A stretch of DNA of 64,000 nucleotides from Pagrus major (GCF_040436345.1 NC_133230.1:7833297-7897296); one strand, 5' to 3'; counted from the stretch's first letter, positions 1 to 15,397 are shown. Made by a program: numbers and translations. The notes: generated from the sequence alone by a model not told the origin.

Positions 1-849
1 CTCAGCTTTGTCTTGTGTGTGTGTGTGTGCGCTCTCAGGCTCATCTTTGACCTGATGCAAAGACTTTCCTCAGCTCGTGTGTGTGCGTAGGTGTGGAGGT
101 GGAGGAGGAGGAGGAGGAGGAGGAGGGGGACAGCTCTCGTCTCTCTCCTTTGTTATACACTTCAGCATCAGCAGCCTGGGAGACCTCCGTCTGTCGTAAC
201 GCATCCCTTGTCCCCACCAGGGTCACATGATGCGACAACCATCGTCAACGTCACACCGTCTCCATGGCAACCGAGCTGGGCACAGCATCCCCAAGCAGAT
301 GTTAGAGGGTTAAGAGAGAAGTGAGAGTGAAATGAGGAGGAGTGGGAGACTGTGCATCCAGCATCTCTCTCTGTTTTTTTTTGTGTGTCATGTATTTGCA
401 GTCAGTAGACGAGTTGTTTGGTTTTAATTGGGATAAATGGTCCTAAAAGGTAAAAACTATAGGCTTTGTAGTAGTCACAGCTCCCTTAAAGTATTTTGTG
501 ACGAAGGGTGGCTTGGTATTAGGTGTATTTTCAGCAGCACAGGCTGCGATATAAATAGATCAGCCACGAAAACACCTGCTTAATATTGAGCAGGTTTCCC
601 TTTCTGACCTGTCAAGCCATGGTCATAAGACCTCTGGGGGTGTCCTGTGGTGTCGGGCACAGGGACATTCATAGTGGATTCTTTGAGTCCTGTATTTTGG
701 GCGGTGGGCTCTCCATGGATCAGACTTATTGTGGTTTACTCGATCGGATTGGGATGGAGGACAGGTCAACCGTGTTTGGCTAGGTGGAGCACATGAATGC
801 TAGGAGCCAAGATTTCCAACCAGAACATGGCATTGTAAAGTTTTCTTTT

Positions 850-1016
850 TTGGCCTTTCACAGCTTTATTGACAGGACTGATTGAGAGATGAGAGAAAGG
901 GGGATGACATGCAGCAAAGGGCCACAGGTCGGAGTCGAACCGTGGGCAGCTGCAGTGAGGACACAGTCTCTGTACGTGGGACGCATGCTCTACCAACTGA
1001 GCTACTGGGGCGCCCC
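850..1016 (-). mobile_element. tRNA-derived SINE
   Basis: Read on the - strand, the element starts with GGGGCGCCCCAGTAGCTCAG. It contains an A-box-like motif (TAGCTCAGTTGGTAGAGC, 987-1004) and a B-box-like motif (GGTTCGACTCC, 931-941), followed by a non-tRNA body ending near CAATAAAGCTGTGAAAGGCC. An internal RNA polymerase III promoter followed by an unrelated tail is the structure of a tRNA-derived SINE. I cannot assign a named family without a repeat library. Confidence 0.8.
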
Positions 1017-4000
1017 AGAATATTGCATTGTAACGAGAAGATCAGTGTTACTCACACCACCTGTCAGTGGTTTTAATGCTGTGGCCAATCGGTGCAGAAT
1101 AGAATCAAGACGTGTTTATAGTATGTAGTTTAGAGCAGTGTTTCTCAAACTCTAACAGGCCTAGTAGGCTCCCAAGTAGCCTGACGTAGCTGACCATGTA
1201 TACTTGGGCGACATGTAGGGAATGACAAGACTTCTTTTAAATTACATTTAATTTGAAGTATTCTAATTTGAAATTCTGCAGTATTTTGATGGTATTATCA
1301 ACCTTATTCCCAGGCGTCATATGATGGGCGACAAGTGGGGTGCATTTTGCACTGCAGGTACTGAGGGTTTAGCTGTCTGTGTGTTTGAATTCATGTCAAC
1401 CTCTCATTGAACTCAGCACTCACCACAGACTCCAGTTCTCCTCTCTGTAATGTTACATTCATGAAGTAAAGTCCATTTCCCCTCCAGCTCCAGTTGACAG
1501 ACGTCGTACGTAAACATTTGGCAACTGAGGTCTCAGCTGTGGATCACTGCTGCAGTCAGGTTGATAGACAGGAGTGAAGGTAAATCCACTTTTAAGTAAG
1601 CAAGAGAAGAAAAATCAAAAAGACGAGAAACACTCCTCAGTTCACATTTTTATTAGGAAAATCATTTTGCAGATTTGATTATTATTATCATCTATATATA
1701 TATATATGTTATGTTCAGTTATTCAGAGGATGCATCAGCACAGTATATCTTAATAGGAAGACTATTGCTAGAATAAATATCTATACATCATAAGTAGTCA
1801 AATAAAAAAAAAGTTCCAACGTAAAGAAAAACAAAACAATAGAATCATTTACAAAAAACAATTAGTGCTTAAAAGAAATAAACCATTTTGCAAAACCGAA
1901 GCTGTAAATGCTGCTGAGGAATTTATTTAAAAAATACAAAGATGATTCACAGTTTGTGTCCTTGTTCTCATGCTGGCTGGAACACCAATAGGGACCATGC
2001 AGGAATGAAGGGCCAGAGCGACAGGATAGTACCAAACTACATCACCCACAAAGTCTATATGCCCCACTTTTACGGCCCGCCCTCGGTAAACAGCTTGTGA
2101 GGATCTGAGGCGATCAGACGAGATGTAAAGGGGTGAGCCGGAGAGGTTGACGGGGTCAGTTTTCCATTCATCCTCCAACAGTGATTTTCCTCAGATTCTC
2201 TGCCTAATTAGGACTGAAACCTTTAACCTCGTTGTAATGGCACCTTTCTTAATTAGACCGGAAAACCACAACCTTTCACGTGTAGTAAGATTTTGACTGA
2301 CTGCCCTTTGTTTCAGCGTCAAAGAGTCATGTTTCCCATCCTGCTATGGAAGAACACATGTGAACCTCTTCTGTACAAGACTCTTCAGCAACATGACCAG
2401 CGAGTATCTCCCTGATGGCAAACGAGGTGAGGTAAACTTCTCCTGGTCCCCATCCAAATCTGGAACGAGATTTCTATGGAGGCTCGAAGTTGTCAATATT
2501 AAATTTAAAAAAGACATCATGAAATAAATAATCACACAAATTTCATACAAACAAAATATATCACTTAACCATGAACGTGAAATAATCCAACTTTATAATA
2601 AACCATTATCAATAAATGATTGGTCCAATTAAGCAGACAGCCTATCACAAGGCTGGTTCTGCCCTGTTCATCTTGATTGACGTCATTTGTTCGATTATTT
2701 CAGAATTTCAAATGTTTTTTGTTTGTATTGAGTAATATTCATATCACAGTATCTTATTTCATTAATTTGATATCAGATGCTTTGGGCCTCCACAGATTTC
2801 CTCTTTTTAAAGTCAATTTGCCGTTTTTCTTGCAGAGAAAATTACAGCATACTTTGGGAAAAGCCCAAAGTTTTAACAACTTCATGACAGCTGATAAAGT
2901 TGACATGAAGTCTCCTACACTTCCTGTGTTACTTTGACAAAACTGCACCTCCCCACCACAGCATTCTCTCCTCAGCACTCTCTCATCTCTGAAATATGAA
3001 GTCCTTTGAACACTATTTACAACTATCTACAATCAGATGTGAGCAGGGTCGGCCTTTCGGTCTGTTCAGGTGCGACCGACACACAAAAACACACAAACAG
3101 AAAAAAATAAACAAATAAATTAAAGTTGGAGGGATGAGTGTGAAAGAAACTCATGATTTCAGGGGGTGGACGGCTGATTTATGGAGAAGTAGTGCTGAGC
3201 AGAAAAACAGCCAGTGAGTGAATGAGGCTTCACTGACGAGGCCTGAGTGAATGTGTGTATAAGGGCGTGGATGTGCGCTGTTTAGGGCATGCAGTCTGTC
3301 TATTTTGCCTGCTTTCTATGCGTGTGTGTGTGTGTGTGTAGGGGTGTGTCTGAGCAGCGCTGGATGACTCATGCAGAAATGTGTAGGCATTCTCCTCAGG
3401 AAAGCTTCAAATATCTGACAGATGATGGTACAACAACAGCACACACACACTCATGCAGGCCAGATTGAAGGGATGCAAATAGGTGGCTGGCTGATTGCGC
3501 ACATACATGGATGCGCTCGTGGTCACACACACACACACACACAGCAGCAGCAGTAGCAGCAATGAATATGCCTCATCGACAAATGAGATGGGACAAGCCA
3601 TGGGAGGACGGGGGGGCAGAGGTGTCTGTCCTGATTCATGCCAGCCCAGAAACTCAACGGACGCTCACACACATCCCATGCACGCCTCCCCACATGCAAG
3701 CACATGTAAATCTTATACAGGCCACAGCCCATATTTTCACACTAATCTCCATTAATAGCACGGCTCCCTCTCTCTCCTTCTCGCTCCAGCTTGTTTGTCT
3801 ATACTTCTCTCGCACGCTGTCTCATTGTTTTTCCTCCCCGCTGTATCATATTCCACACGGGAACATGAGCAACGACAGTCTGCTGTAGACGTCAGCAGAA
3901 CGGCAGATTGCACAAACACGCGCTCGCAATCTGGTGTTTGCGTGAAGCGACCAGAGGTGTCAAGCTGATATTTATGCAGGGGTGTGCATCACCGCTGCCG

Positions 4001-4128
4001 GTAGCTACACATCACATCAGACCAGGACTGCCTGATAGATGTTCCAGCTTGTTTTTTTGTTTTTTTTAACCTTTAGATGGACACAATAGATAGATACATG
4101 ACGGAAATCATTCCATCCTTCTGGTATC

Positions 4129-4592
4129 TTAAAGGATAAGTTCAGCCCCAAATGAAAATTCAGTCATTATCTACTCATCCTCATGCCGTTGGAAAGAGAG
4201 GTGAAATTTTGTACTCCACAAAACATTATTGGAGCTTCACAGCAAAACAGCCTTCTGTTGAACAACTGAAGCAGATGGGGGCTTGTTTTAAAATGTAAAA
4301 AACAACCAAAAAAAGGAATATAAAATGGCTGCACTGTGGATTTCCGCTACAGTCCAAAGGATGTGACTTCTTGACTGTTCTTGACAGAGAGCAACAGTAG
4401 CTAACGTTAGTTTAGAAATGGAGTCCGCTAACACTAACAAGCTAAGTGCCACAGCGCCCCTTTAAAAAACAAGTCCCCATCTAGCTCCAGAAATGTTTTG
4501 TCGACTACGAAACTTCTCCCGACTTCCCATCAGCGTGAGGGTGAGCAGATAATGGCTTAATTTTCATTTTGGGGGCAGACGTATCCTTTTAA
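4129..4592. mobile_element. MITE-like element with terminal inverted repeats
   Basis: The left end reads TTAAAGGATAAGTTC and continues into AATGAAAATTCAG. The right end reads TTTTCATTTTGGGGG and finishes with GTATCCTTTTAA, an imperfect inverted match of about 30 bases. There is no transposase frame inside. Related but degraded copies occur at about 49748-50205 and 60574-60776, so it is a dispersed non-autonomous family. The superfamily is not assigned. Confidence 0.7.
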
Positions 4593-7079
4593 TAGACTAA
4601 AACAAACCAGTACAACTTGTTTTTAAAGATACGAACCGATGAAAAAAACTGAAATAAAAGAGTACGAGTGAGCATCCCTGGCATCTAACAGGTAAAGGGT
4701 ACGTTTACAATGCAAATTTTTGAGTTTAACAGGACCTCACATTAGTGCAAAGTACAACACATCGATAACAACGGATTCATTCAGCTTTCAAAATAAAAGT
4801 AAAAAGTAAGTAACAGCCATGGAGTGGAACCTTTAGTTACATATTCACATTTTGCTAGTATTATCTGATTGATAGATCTGAAGAGTGGATGTGTCAAATA
4901 CAATATATCATGAGCATCATTATTAAGCTGTATATTACAGTACATAGCAACATCGAACCTCCTACTGTAACAACATTTCCTGGTTACAAAGGACTTATTC
5001 CCATTTTTTCTTTACATGGGTAACATCTTACTTGAAGCTTTTATAAACATTTCATTCAACTATACCATATGCTTATTTACAATAACTACACGTTTGAAAT
5101 AGTTTTTTGATGTGGGTCTGTGTGTGAGGGACATTTTAGATGGTGCTTATAAATTCATAAGCAAGTCTTCAAGTAAAATGTCACCCTAAAGTGCCCAGTT
5201 GTTGATTCTGCTGCACACATAAACACAGAGAAGGAGACAGATGAAAACAGTTGCTGTGCTTTTTCTTTTTTTTTTCCAGAGAGATGGACACACAGTTAAA
5301 AGGGGGCATCATCCGCATCTTTGGGTTTAACAGTACAGGAGCAGATTACCCTCCATCCAAATTGTTGTTAAAACCGCCTGAGAGATGGAGGAAAAAAGTC
5401 GACAAATAATCTGAACCCTCCTCCTCTTTCGCGTCCTACCAGCTATATGATCCCTTAGTTGGGGAAAGGGGGTTGACGTCACATTTTCTACTTCACGACC
5501 ACAGCTAACCCGGTCACATCACGATACCCTGTTGTTCAGCAGAACCACAACCTCATTGTGCCATGTACCGGACAAGGAAAACACTTTAGACGGAGAGCTA
5601 CACCTATAGATTATGATTGTTCCTCCATGTTCAGGACTGGTGGATGAATGAAGATGAAAATCACACTGAAAAGGAAACAAAATACAAAAAAGGAAACACA
5701 AAAAAATGTACAAATAGATATGTCGGTAAAAAAGTATTGTGCTTTTGGCTGTCCTGTGTACACTGTGTACAATATTCAGAGCTCCTGCGTGAAAAAAAAC
5801 ATGCACTTTGGGACATACAGTAGAGCTATTTAATGGCTCCAGGAGGATGTTAACATTATTACATAACATAGGCGAAAACATGACAAATTGCGTTTGTGTG
5901 TGTGCATGTAGGTGTGTGTTTATGATCTAAAGTGCAATGTGAGGGCATTTAGGCTGAGTGAGCCCTGTTCGTCATCATGTGTTACTAGATTGACCTTTTT
6001 TGTTTTGCATTTGTGCGCATGCCGTGTGTGTGTGTTTACGCGTGTGTGGCCCATTCTGATGCCTGCATGCGCGAGCGTATGAGAGCTAAACCCAACCCAA
6101 CCGAAGAGGAAACAGAATCACCGATTCTTCAGGTCGCACTGAATGGAAATATTTTGGATCCATCCCTTGTTTTGTTTGAATTATTTTCCTCTGTGTGCTT
6201 TTCGTTTAAGAAGGGATTTTTTTTTCTTTACTTCTACATGAATTTAAAGAGCATAGTAAAGCAAACGAACAAGAAAAAAAAGGCAAAAGAAGAGAAACCT
6301 TCATGTGAAAAGTGCCAAAGCAAACTGACATTCTCGAACCTTCGCGTTCACTTTCATCTTACCGGCTTGGCAATGATTATCCAAGAGTACCATTCTCAAG
6401 GCAGACTTGTATTGTTTCTGTTTTGTTTGTTGATGATGAGAGTCCAGCTTTCTTTTCATCCAGAGTTAATCTACACTAGAAGAGAGTCTTAAAAGGATTG
6501 TTGCGTTGTATCTGTAGCATGTGTGCATACCCGCCACTCCAGACATTTTTCAGAAAGTTTGCAGATGAGTTGAGATAAAGGTAAAGTAGGGTTTGGATGA
6601 GAAGATGCTTCTTGGGCTGGGCACATGTAGACTAGATGGAATATGTTTAAATATCCCATGTTTATATACATCAGGAGTCCTCAGGAGCGGTAACGTTTGG
6701 CTGCGTCGTTCATGCCTGCAGTCTCAAACCTTCGGGGCCCTGTGCTTCCTCGCATGACGGACACCTCAGTCTCTTAAAATAGTGTTTAAATCAGATGAGT
6801 GAGCTTAACTAACAGTGTCGACTCTGTTACATATACATTTCTCTATATTTTTTGTTATAGTAAGGGGGTGAGGGGTGCTGGGATGACGATGGGGAGCGAA
6901 GTTGAGCGCGGAGGGAGGGTTTGGAAGTGAGAGAGGACACAAAATGGTTTGTGTAGACTGTAGATCAGAAACCTTCTGGTTTTTCCCACGCCGTGCGGCA
7001 GTCTGCGGTCTTTATTGCAGTCCGAGGTCTTGATGAGCTCCTCAGCCAGGTTTTGTGGCACTTGGATGATGCAAAAAAT

Positions 7080-7118
7080 CCACACACACACACACACACA
7101 CACGCACACACACACACT
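7080..7118. repeat. (CA)n microsatellite
   Basis: A nearly pure CA run with one CG interruption. Similar shorter CA/GT runs lie near 3524-3542, 3321-3338, 7892-7913 (inside the diras1 coding intron), 15017-15042 and 21632-21665. Confidence 0.95.
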
Positions 7119-7504
7119 TGCACACATGCTGTTTCTGACTATGGAAACTGTGAAGCACACTTCTTGTTTTTTTTAATTTGCTTCTTGATAATCTGCGTCA
7201 GTCCCCTCTAATCTCCCCTTTAAGCAGAATGCACATGGATGTAAAGCTCCAAACTGAAATCCTGGATGCTGTCAAAATAACTTGCTGAATGGTGTTTGTT
7301 AACGCACCAGTCAAACGGAGGAGGATGTGGATGATGAAATTCCCGTTGCCATCCAGACGTTTTGCTCGAGTGATAAGTTTAGTGAGTCTCTCCTCTTTCT
7401 CTTTCTCTCTCGCGTCATCCTTCTGGTTCTCCTTTCCTCTTTATTTCCCACCCTCTCTCTCACCTCCATATCCTCCGCCTCCTCCTCCTCCTCCTCTCCA
7501 GGGT

Positions 7505-8234
<730 letters not shown>

Positions 8235-9419
8235 TCTGCCCCCGTCAGGCTTAAGACAGTGTTACACCTGTGATGTTGAGGATGGGGGAGGAAGCAGGGG
8301 TGAGACGGGTGAGGGGAGAAGAGGATAATTTTAGCAAGCGAGCAGTCAGCGGATACAAAGCAGATGGGGGAACAGGAGGGGAAGTGTTGGTGGGACTCGA
8401 CCTCAGGCCAGTGGGTGTGAAAGCACTCTAACTGTCCTCGTGGTCTGACTATTAGCCAGAGTACAAATTAGAGAGGATGAGGTTGGTGAGGCTCCAAGAG
8501 TTTCACCTGACGCAGACGTTTTCCTAATCAATACCGTTTCCAGAGTCACACTTTCTCAGTTTCAACCCCAAAAAACATCCCAGCGTCTCCTCATTTATCA
8601 ACTTTAACAACTGCAGCAAACCCTGGAAGAGACAGACTGAGACTCAATGCTCCTGCAGCATGGAAGAGAACAACAATAAACTCATGTATAATATAACGCA
8701 ATCCAATACAACAAAAACCCAAACAACAGCCTAAAAAATGACTACAGAGTGGAATCGACACAAAACAAAACAAAAACAGAACATAATGAACTCCATTACT
8801 GCAGGACTACTTCACTGGAGTCCATGAGGTTACGTGTGTGTGTGATAACATACATATTGAATGTACGCATGACAAGATTAACTAAACGTCAACTAAAACT
8901 CACTTCAGTGCCTTTCTGTTTTGTTACGGATCCACGTACAGGGTATTAAACTGGGTCAAACTAAAAAGATGTGGAAAATCCTGCATGTGTGAAATGTTTT
9001 TACTGCCATTTTTGTTCATGTTTTAGGTAAAGATAATTAATTTAGCAATTTCTTAGACCTGGTGGTGCTACTCTTTGACATAACCCTCAAACACCTGTGA
9101 CTCTATGGGGAAATTAATTTTTAAACTCCTCTTTGTTCGACTCATTTTAGATATCTAGACTACACCGAAAGGCTTAATATAAATCTTCAAGCTGCCCTAG
9201 TCAGTATTTTTATCCTAGATATATAATAGATCAAATAACTACATATTTGTGAAACGTATCACTTGCAGTGACAAATGAAAAACAGAATAATCACAACCTC
9301 TGCAGTGCCTTTAGGCTAGTCTCAGTGCCTCTCCATGCTCCACTAACAGAGAGCAACAGTATGAAACGTTATTTCATAAACTAGCAACTGGCTTTAACAC
9401 AACACAGCAGTTCTACAGA

Positions 9420-9722
9420 GCCCCTATCAGTAAAAGTCTAAAATTATTAGCAACAAAAACTTCAGAATCAAAAGTAAAAGTACACATTAGGCAGCACAAT
9501 GGCCCCTAACATTGACATATCAACACTGAATTTTTAGAAACTCATTATAGGTTTTCTGTGACAAATTTTAATCTGAAAAGTAACTAGTAACTAAACCTGC
9601 CAGATAAATATCATGGTGTAAAAAGTAAATTTACAATTATTGAATGAGCTTAAAATGGAAAAACTCGTACATTTATACAATGTACAGTATTTAAGTAAAT
9701 GTACTTAGTAACTTTCCACCAC
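9420..9722. repeat. Dispersed fish repeat (TACTTAGTAACTTTCCACCACTG type)
   Basis: The end reads AATGTACTTAGTAACTTTCC, followed by ACCACTG. Related copies with the same stepwise ACTTGAGTAA/TACTTAG texture occur near 46850-47275, 48125-48595, 48716-48900 and 62535-62625. No coding capacity is seen. Confidence 0.55.
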
Positions 9723-12704
9723 TGTGTGCAGATCTAGTGCCTCTAAAATATCTCTTCCAGAAATACAGGAAGTAAAATACAGCCAGGATTGTATCACAGC
9801 TAATCTACAATCAAACACATCTTAAAAACTAAAACTACCAAATCCAGGTTATAAAATTATAACATTTACACTATTTAAGTGAAAAGAATATACAGATAAA
9901 AACAAAGAAGAAGTTATAATAAACTTGGATTGAAGTGAGCAGCATCACGGCGCACTGAAGAGCTCCACAGATCTCGACTCTCAACGTCATCTACTGCAGC
10001 TCATGCATATGCATCGGAACAATGTCCTCACACCTAATCTATCGCTCTCTCTGTAAGTGCCTGTGTGTCTGCTGAGCGTCTGTGCATGATTACACTTTGT
10101 ATCTGTTGCATTATTTATCTGCTGAGCTTCCAAACTTGCTTTAAGGTCCCATAATAAGATACTCATTCAGTTGTGATCGTGTGCAGCTCTCGGAGCTCTT
10201 GCTGTAATGAAACAGTAAATTGACATCAATACCAGATGGAATAAGTGGATTTCTGTCATGCTTGCACTGCTGGAACCCACTATTGATGGCAGGGCAGCTG
10301 TAATTGCATTGCCAGGTTCTAGATAATATCAGTCAAGGAGTTCAAAATAAATGGGGTTTTCAGGGAGTGCCCCTTGAGTTTTATAGTCAATCTATAGCTG
10401 TAGGTCTGGGTGACATATAAGAGTGTTTTATATCCATGCTGAACACACAAACACAGTTTAATTTGCAGGTGAGTCTGTGTCTGCTCCTCATATGCCTGCA
10501 GACTGTTGAAAGTTTTCCTCCGGTCTGGCAAAGCAGAACATTTTTTAATGGCTCTCTGGTGCCATCGGATGATGACGCCCTCTGTATTTCTGTTGAGATC
10601 GTTAGGGATACTGTCTAAATGTTGTCAGTCAAGACTTTACAGCATGACTGAAGCATGCATTCTGAGATAAATAACTGCAATAACTGATTTTTTTTGGACA
10701 CCTGATGAATGTGAGTCCAAATGTCATGCTCTTTTAGCTCTGTTTTGGCTCCTATCACCTATACTGGGGGAAACATCTGGTTCTTAAGCTGCTAAATGCT
10801 TCACCGTGTTCACCCCATTTTCACTAACTGTGTAAGACTGCTGTTTGGCAACTAGTGTGCGGTGGGTTTTAGGAGCTATTTTGCAGAAAACATGGCTGAA
10901 AAACGATGAGAGCAGGAGACTCCTGTCTTTCATTCCCCTTTCCAGAAAATAGGAACAAATATACATACAGCTTTGGGGAATGCCAACAGTCACTAATACT
11001 TGGATAATAATCAAAAAATGCCTCTTTAGGGAATAACAAAACTGATATATCCTCTTATCTCTCATCTTAAGTCTCCAATGAAATGAAATAGGAAAAAACT
11101 GAAGGTGTGTACAGGGGATTGAATATCAAGGGGTTCAGTTAAGACAAACAACAAAAGAAAACCTGCAGGTGCCGTGCTATTGAAAGGCAAGCAACACAAA
11201 TAAGCACGGCCCTGATGCAGGTGACCTATGGGTACTTTCGATGGTCGCAACCAGGTTGCATAATGCTCACAATTTCCCTCAACTAGAAATAACAAGGGTA
11301 GCAAAGAAGTCTCAGTAGAGCCTTATCAGACTGAACTAGGTGCCGTTCCTCACCTTCACTAAAGGGCGTCGTCACACCCTGATTGGCTAAGAGGGGAATG
11401 CCCCAAGCTGCTCTCACTCATTAATTAGGAGCCAGTCTCCACACATGCAACAGGTGATCTGAATCCACTGCAATCAGTCCAGAGGGATTCTGAAATTCAG
11501 CTAAAATAAAGAGTGGGAGTAAAGTAGTTAATGAGGAAAGACAAATACATTATTGTTCCTGTTTGAATTAAACATATGTCTGTGAATTTAAAAAAAAGTT
11601 TCCTAGTCAAAAAACCCACTGTTTGTCGTAAAGATAGTAAAATATCATCTAGTTTTGGGTGTAATCGCTCACATCATTGAGAGGCTGACAAATATATGGT
11701 CAGGGGTAAAAAATAAATGGATTAATAAATAAAAACTATCAATATTAGTTTCTGCCAGAGATTTTTACAAGTTTACACAAGAGGGGCAAATTAATCTGCA
11801 TTCTTTCCTGTGAATTGCAAGTAAAATTTGAAGTGTTTAACTTAAAAAAATGCTTTTTCAGTATACTTTAGAAGTGAGACCCCCAGACCTCTGCTTTGGT
11901 TTCAAAATCTTCCCTATTTCGGAGTGACCCAAAACATTAAGCTGCTGGCTGGACAGCTAAACAGTGAGCTCCCTAAAGTGGAAGGGAGCTTCAGATTAAA
12001 GTGATAACTCTGTATTAATCTCTAAAAATCCTCTCCACGCTGTCACATTATTTTCATGTTGTCATTTGATTAATTTTCATAATAAGAACATTGAGCTGCT
12101 TTAAGCTTCATTATAGGCTTTGTAAATGAGAATCTGTGCAGTGATGCGGTTGTGAAAAAAATCACGAGGGTTAAAAGTGTGACAAGTTATGACAAGCAAC
12201 ATCGCGACAAGATAAAACTGTTGGTCAAAAATTGCTGGCAGCGTTGCCTCAAACTCTTGGCTCTGATGAGGCCTTCAGTCACTCTGAAGCATTGTGGGCT
12301 GAGCTGCCAGAGCTGACCACAGTCATTTCTGCTTCTGCTAACACACAGCCATGAGCAGCAACAATGTGCTGATATGGTTTGTAAAGCCAAGACATGCGTA
12401 TCTTAGAGATCATCAGGGTCTAACTGAAATCACATCCCTTTTGTAGTCAGAAATATTGTCAATATGTTTTTTTTATATATTGTTAATGGCTTTTTGTTAC
12501 AACAAGGAAGAGAAAAGGTCTTTTCATCTGGCAGCAGGGGTGGGGCAGCAGATGGTACAATGGTATGGTTGCCAAAGTGATGCTGTTACACCAAAACAAA
12601 CAAACTTGCGCTGTAGCCTCCATGCTATGGACTAGCCTAGTCACTGCAAGCTGTATAGAAATAACACACGTTGCTTACAGTACACATGCCAACGTCCTGT
12701 TTTG

Positions 12705-12975
12705 GACGAGGTGACCGCAGCTCGAGACCACGTTTCAGCATTTCTAAATGTGAAAACAATGGGTGCTTTTGACAAGGGACCACAGTGTTTCAACATTTGA
12801 CAACACTAGATATTTTTGAGGGAACCTTGGGAAATTTTCAGTTGTGGTTATTGCAAACAAAACAGGTATTTTAGGCCCAAACATGATCTTTTGTCAAACC
12901 TAACCAGGCCATAAGCACAAGAAACAAACCTGAAAATTGAACCTACAGCCACTTAAAGTTGCAACATAAAAAAAT
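12705..12975 (+). repeat. Dispersed repeat, copy 1 of 3
   Basis: Shares a string of blocks with 20790-21215, in the same orientation: GAGG..ACCTTGGGA, GGTATTTTA, GTGATCTTTT-like, CCTAACCAGG and AAACCTGAAAATTGAAC. The third copy at 19020-19470 is inverted. The family is not named here. Confidence 0.6.
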
Positions 12976-15012
12976 GTAGTAAAGTAAAAAGTAAATGAAC
13001 CCACAGCCTAAAAAATAATCATCCGACTCTGCAGTTTCACTCAGTGTTTTAGCATCTTTTAGCTATTTTTAATGTTAATGTTTTGGTTCACTGTCATTGA
13101 CCTCATATAAGCACCGAAACAGCAGAAAGACACACTCAGCGACTGGCTGGTGAACATATTGGAGAATTTAGCAGCTCCTAAGCCAGGTATATCCCTCAGG
13201 AGATGGTGGAGACCAAAAACAGAGCTTAAAGAGAGCAAAAACAAACACAACTCCAAATGAATGCTAATGATGCTCCTTACAATACCTGCTGGAGTTTTAA
13301 TTAGATGACTGTTTGCAGTTTATAGATTGTTGCACTGCCTCCGAGTGCCCCAACATTAATTACAGCAAGTTTAAGGTAATTGCAGAGATCTAAGGCTGTG
13401 AAGAGCAAACCCCCTCCTTGTTCAACTTTTAGATTTAGATCAAGGTTGAACCATGTTTGTTTGTAAACTGTGAAGTTTTTGGGGTAATAATAATACAGTT
13501 TGACTTCATTTTCTCTTCCAAAAAAAAACCAAACTTGACCTAACAGGGGATTTCTTGTCCTGTCTGGCTTATTTTTAGCAGAAGAGCTGTGTTCCCAGAC
13601 CTCAGCAACTTGGTGAGTACACTGCTATTTTTAAAAGACCGAAATAACGGCCAGTACCACAAAATAAAAACCCAACACAGTGCTTCTGTTCTGTTGCAAA
13701 TAGCAATAGCAAAATATCTATAATATAAGTAAATGGATTGGTACAGGACATCTGTGATGGAGCTGCATACTCTTGATACTGATATCCTCTCCAATACTCT
13801 CCGTACTTTGTCCTTCTGCTTCACAATTTATGCATCTTGAACATGTTTTTCTCTCTGAGCTTTTTTTTCCTGTTCCTCCTCTGCCTCCTGCTCGATCAAC
13901 CCCCCCAGGTCTGCATGCTGTATGATCAATAAACTAAAGCCGCTGTGGTTTTGATCGATGGGGCTCGTCTGTCTGGGCCCTGTCAGTCTGTCATCCTGCC
14001 TCGCTTGGTGCCTGTTGGTTTTTTTTGGACGCGGATTTTAAGCTCCCCGACAACGAGCCTGCTCATCAAAAAACCTCCCCTGCGCTCCCTCCTTTCTTTC
14101 TTTCACCTGAACTAAAATTAGCCGTCTCCCTCCCCTCTGTCAGCAGCTATAACTGCACACACAGGTGCAACCTCACAGTGACACGCACACACATGAAAGC
14201 ACACGCACACTGTACTTCCGCTCCTTCACCATTCGTCCTTGACACCGAGCCTTCTGAGATTAATGACACTCCTCCCAAATGCAAGCTGTCTCTCTCCCTC
14301 TCCCCCCTTCTTCTCCTTCTTCTCTTGTTTTATTTGAAATGAGAGGACTGCAGTTCCTTAATGAATTAATGGTATACTATAAATGCATCTGTGGCAGTGT
14401 GGCCAAATTCCATTAGCAGATAGCTTTGGCACAGACCAAACAATCCTGCTCCCCTCTCAGTCAGAAAATAGATGCGACGCAGCCTTCTCCACTCGTTTAT
14501 TTTGCAGAGCGAGCAAGGAAATGTCACCTTTAGCGAGAATATGCACATAATTTTCCTCAAGAGAGCCACTTACGCAGCGGCACAAAGGAAGCGCATTAAC
14601 CAACATCAAACACAATGCCATTCAACAGATCAAGAGCGTGATTAAATAGACACCCACAAAGCAGTCCCATGGTATCTTGTGGAGACAGGGTTTTAATCAA
14701 GCCGCGGATACTGGAATGCTGCGGATACACGGCTATTTGGTCGATGAGTGTTTTACAGGATCAACAGATTTTCGGCTCAAGGTTTTGCAGAAATATTCTG
14801 TCCCCCTTCTGGCCGCAGCTGTTCGCACACACACACGAACACACTTGAATGCACCCTAATCACGATGTCTGAAACCTGCACAGTGTTTCTTTAGCTGCCA
14901 GACTGTCATTGTGTTTGAACATGTGTGATGTGTGCGTGTGATGTGTGTTCACGTCTGTGCAGTCAGGCAGAAGATTCCCTGTTCTCTGTGCACACATCAG
15001 CTCAGGCTTTTT

Positions 15013-15043
<31 letters not shown>

Positions 15044-15388
15044 TTCACCAGAGGAATGAATCTGCATTTTTTTAGGTGAGAGCAATTTTTGGACCCGGGC
15101 GTTTTCATTAGGTCTGAGCAGACTGTGGAGGTTCAATTTATACATTTTGATTCAGTCTCTCACATTCAGTCACGCTGCTGCTGCTGCTGCTGCTTCACTG
15201 TGTGCTCGCACCTGCTGACAAAACACACGCACACGGAGAGCCCACGGAAAACACGTCACATGGGCTTATTTTAAAAAGTATTTGATAATCCGTCAGGGTT
15301 GATTTAGGATTTATGAATGTTAAAAACGTCTCTCCAACATCCCCCCCCCAAAAGAGAATAAGACTACATATTTTCCTGTCTGCGTCAC

Positions 15389-15397
15389 TGTGTGTGT

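Larger units (their letters stand above)
1..7504. other. Non-coding flank, probably partly diras1 3' UTR
   Basis: I found no convincing coding exon here; the open frames are short, low in complexity or run through microsatellites. The stretch holds GGA repeats (about 100-130), a SINE (850-1016), several CA/GT runs and a MITE-like element (4129-4592). Because diras1 is on the - strand and ends at 7505, its 3' UTR extends leftwards into this region, but I could not fix its polyadenylation site. One candidate on the - strand lies near 1646, where the + strand reads TTTATT. Confidence 0.5.

Noticed and set aside
930..1016. A tRNA gene on the - strand
   Set aside because: A and B boxes are present, but the spacing, the lack of a foldable cloverleaf end and the attached non-tRNA body show it is a SINE.
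6013..6492. 159-codon open frame on the + strand
   Set aside because: Cys-Val start from a GT run, Lys-rich middle from A runs, no recognisable domain; antisense to the probable diras1 3' UTR.
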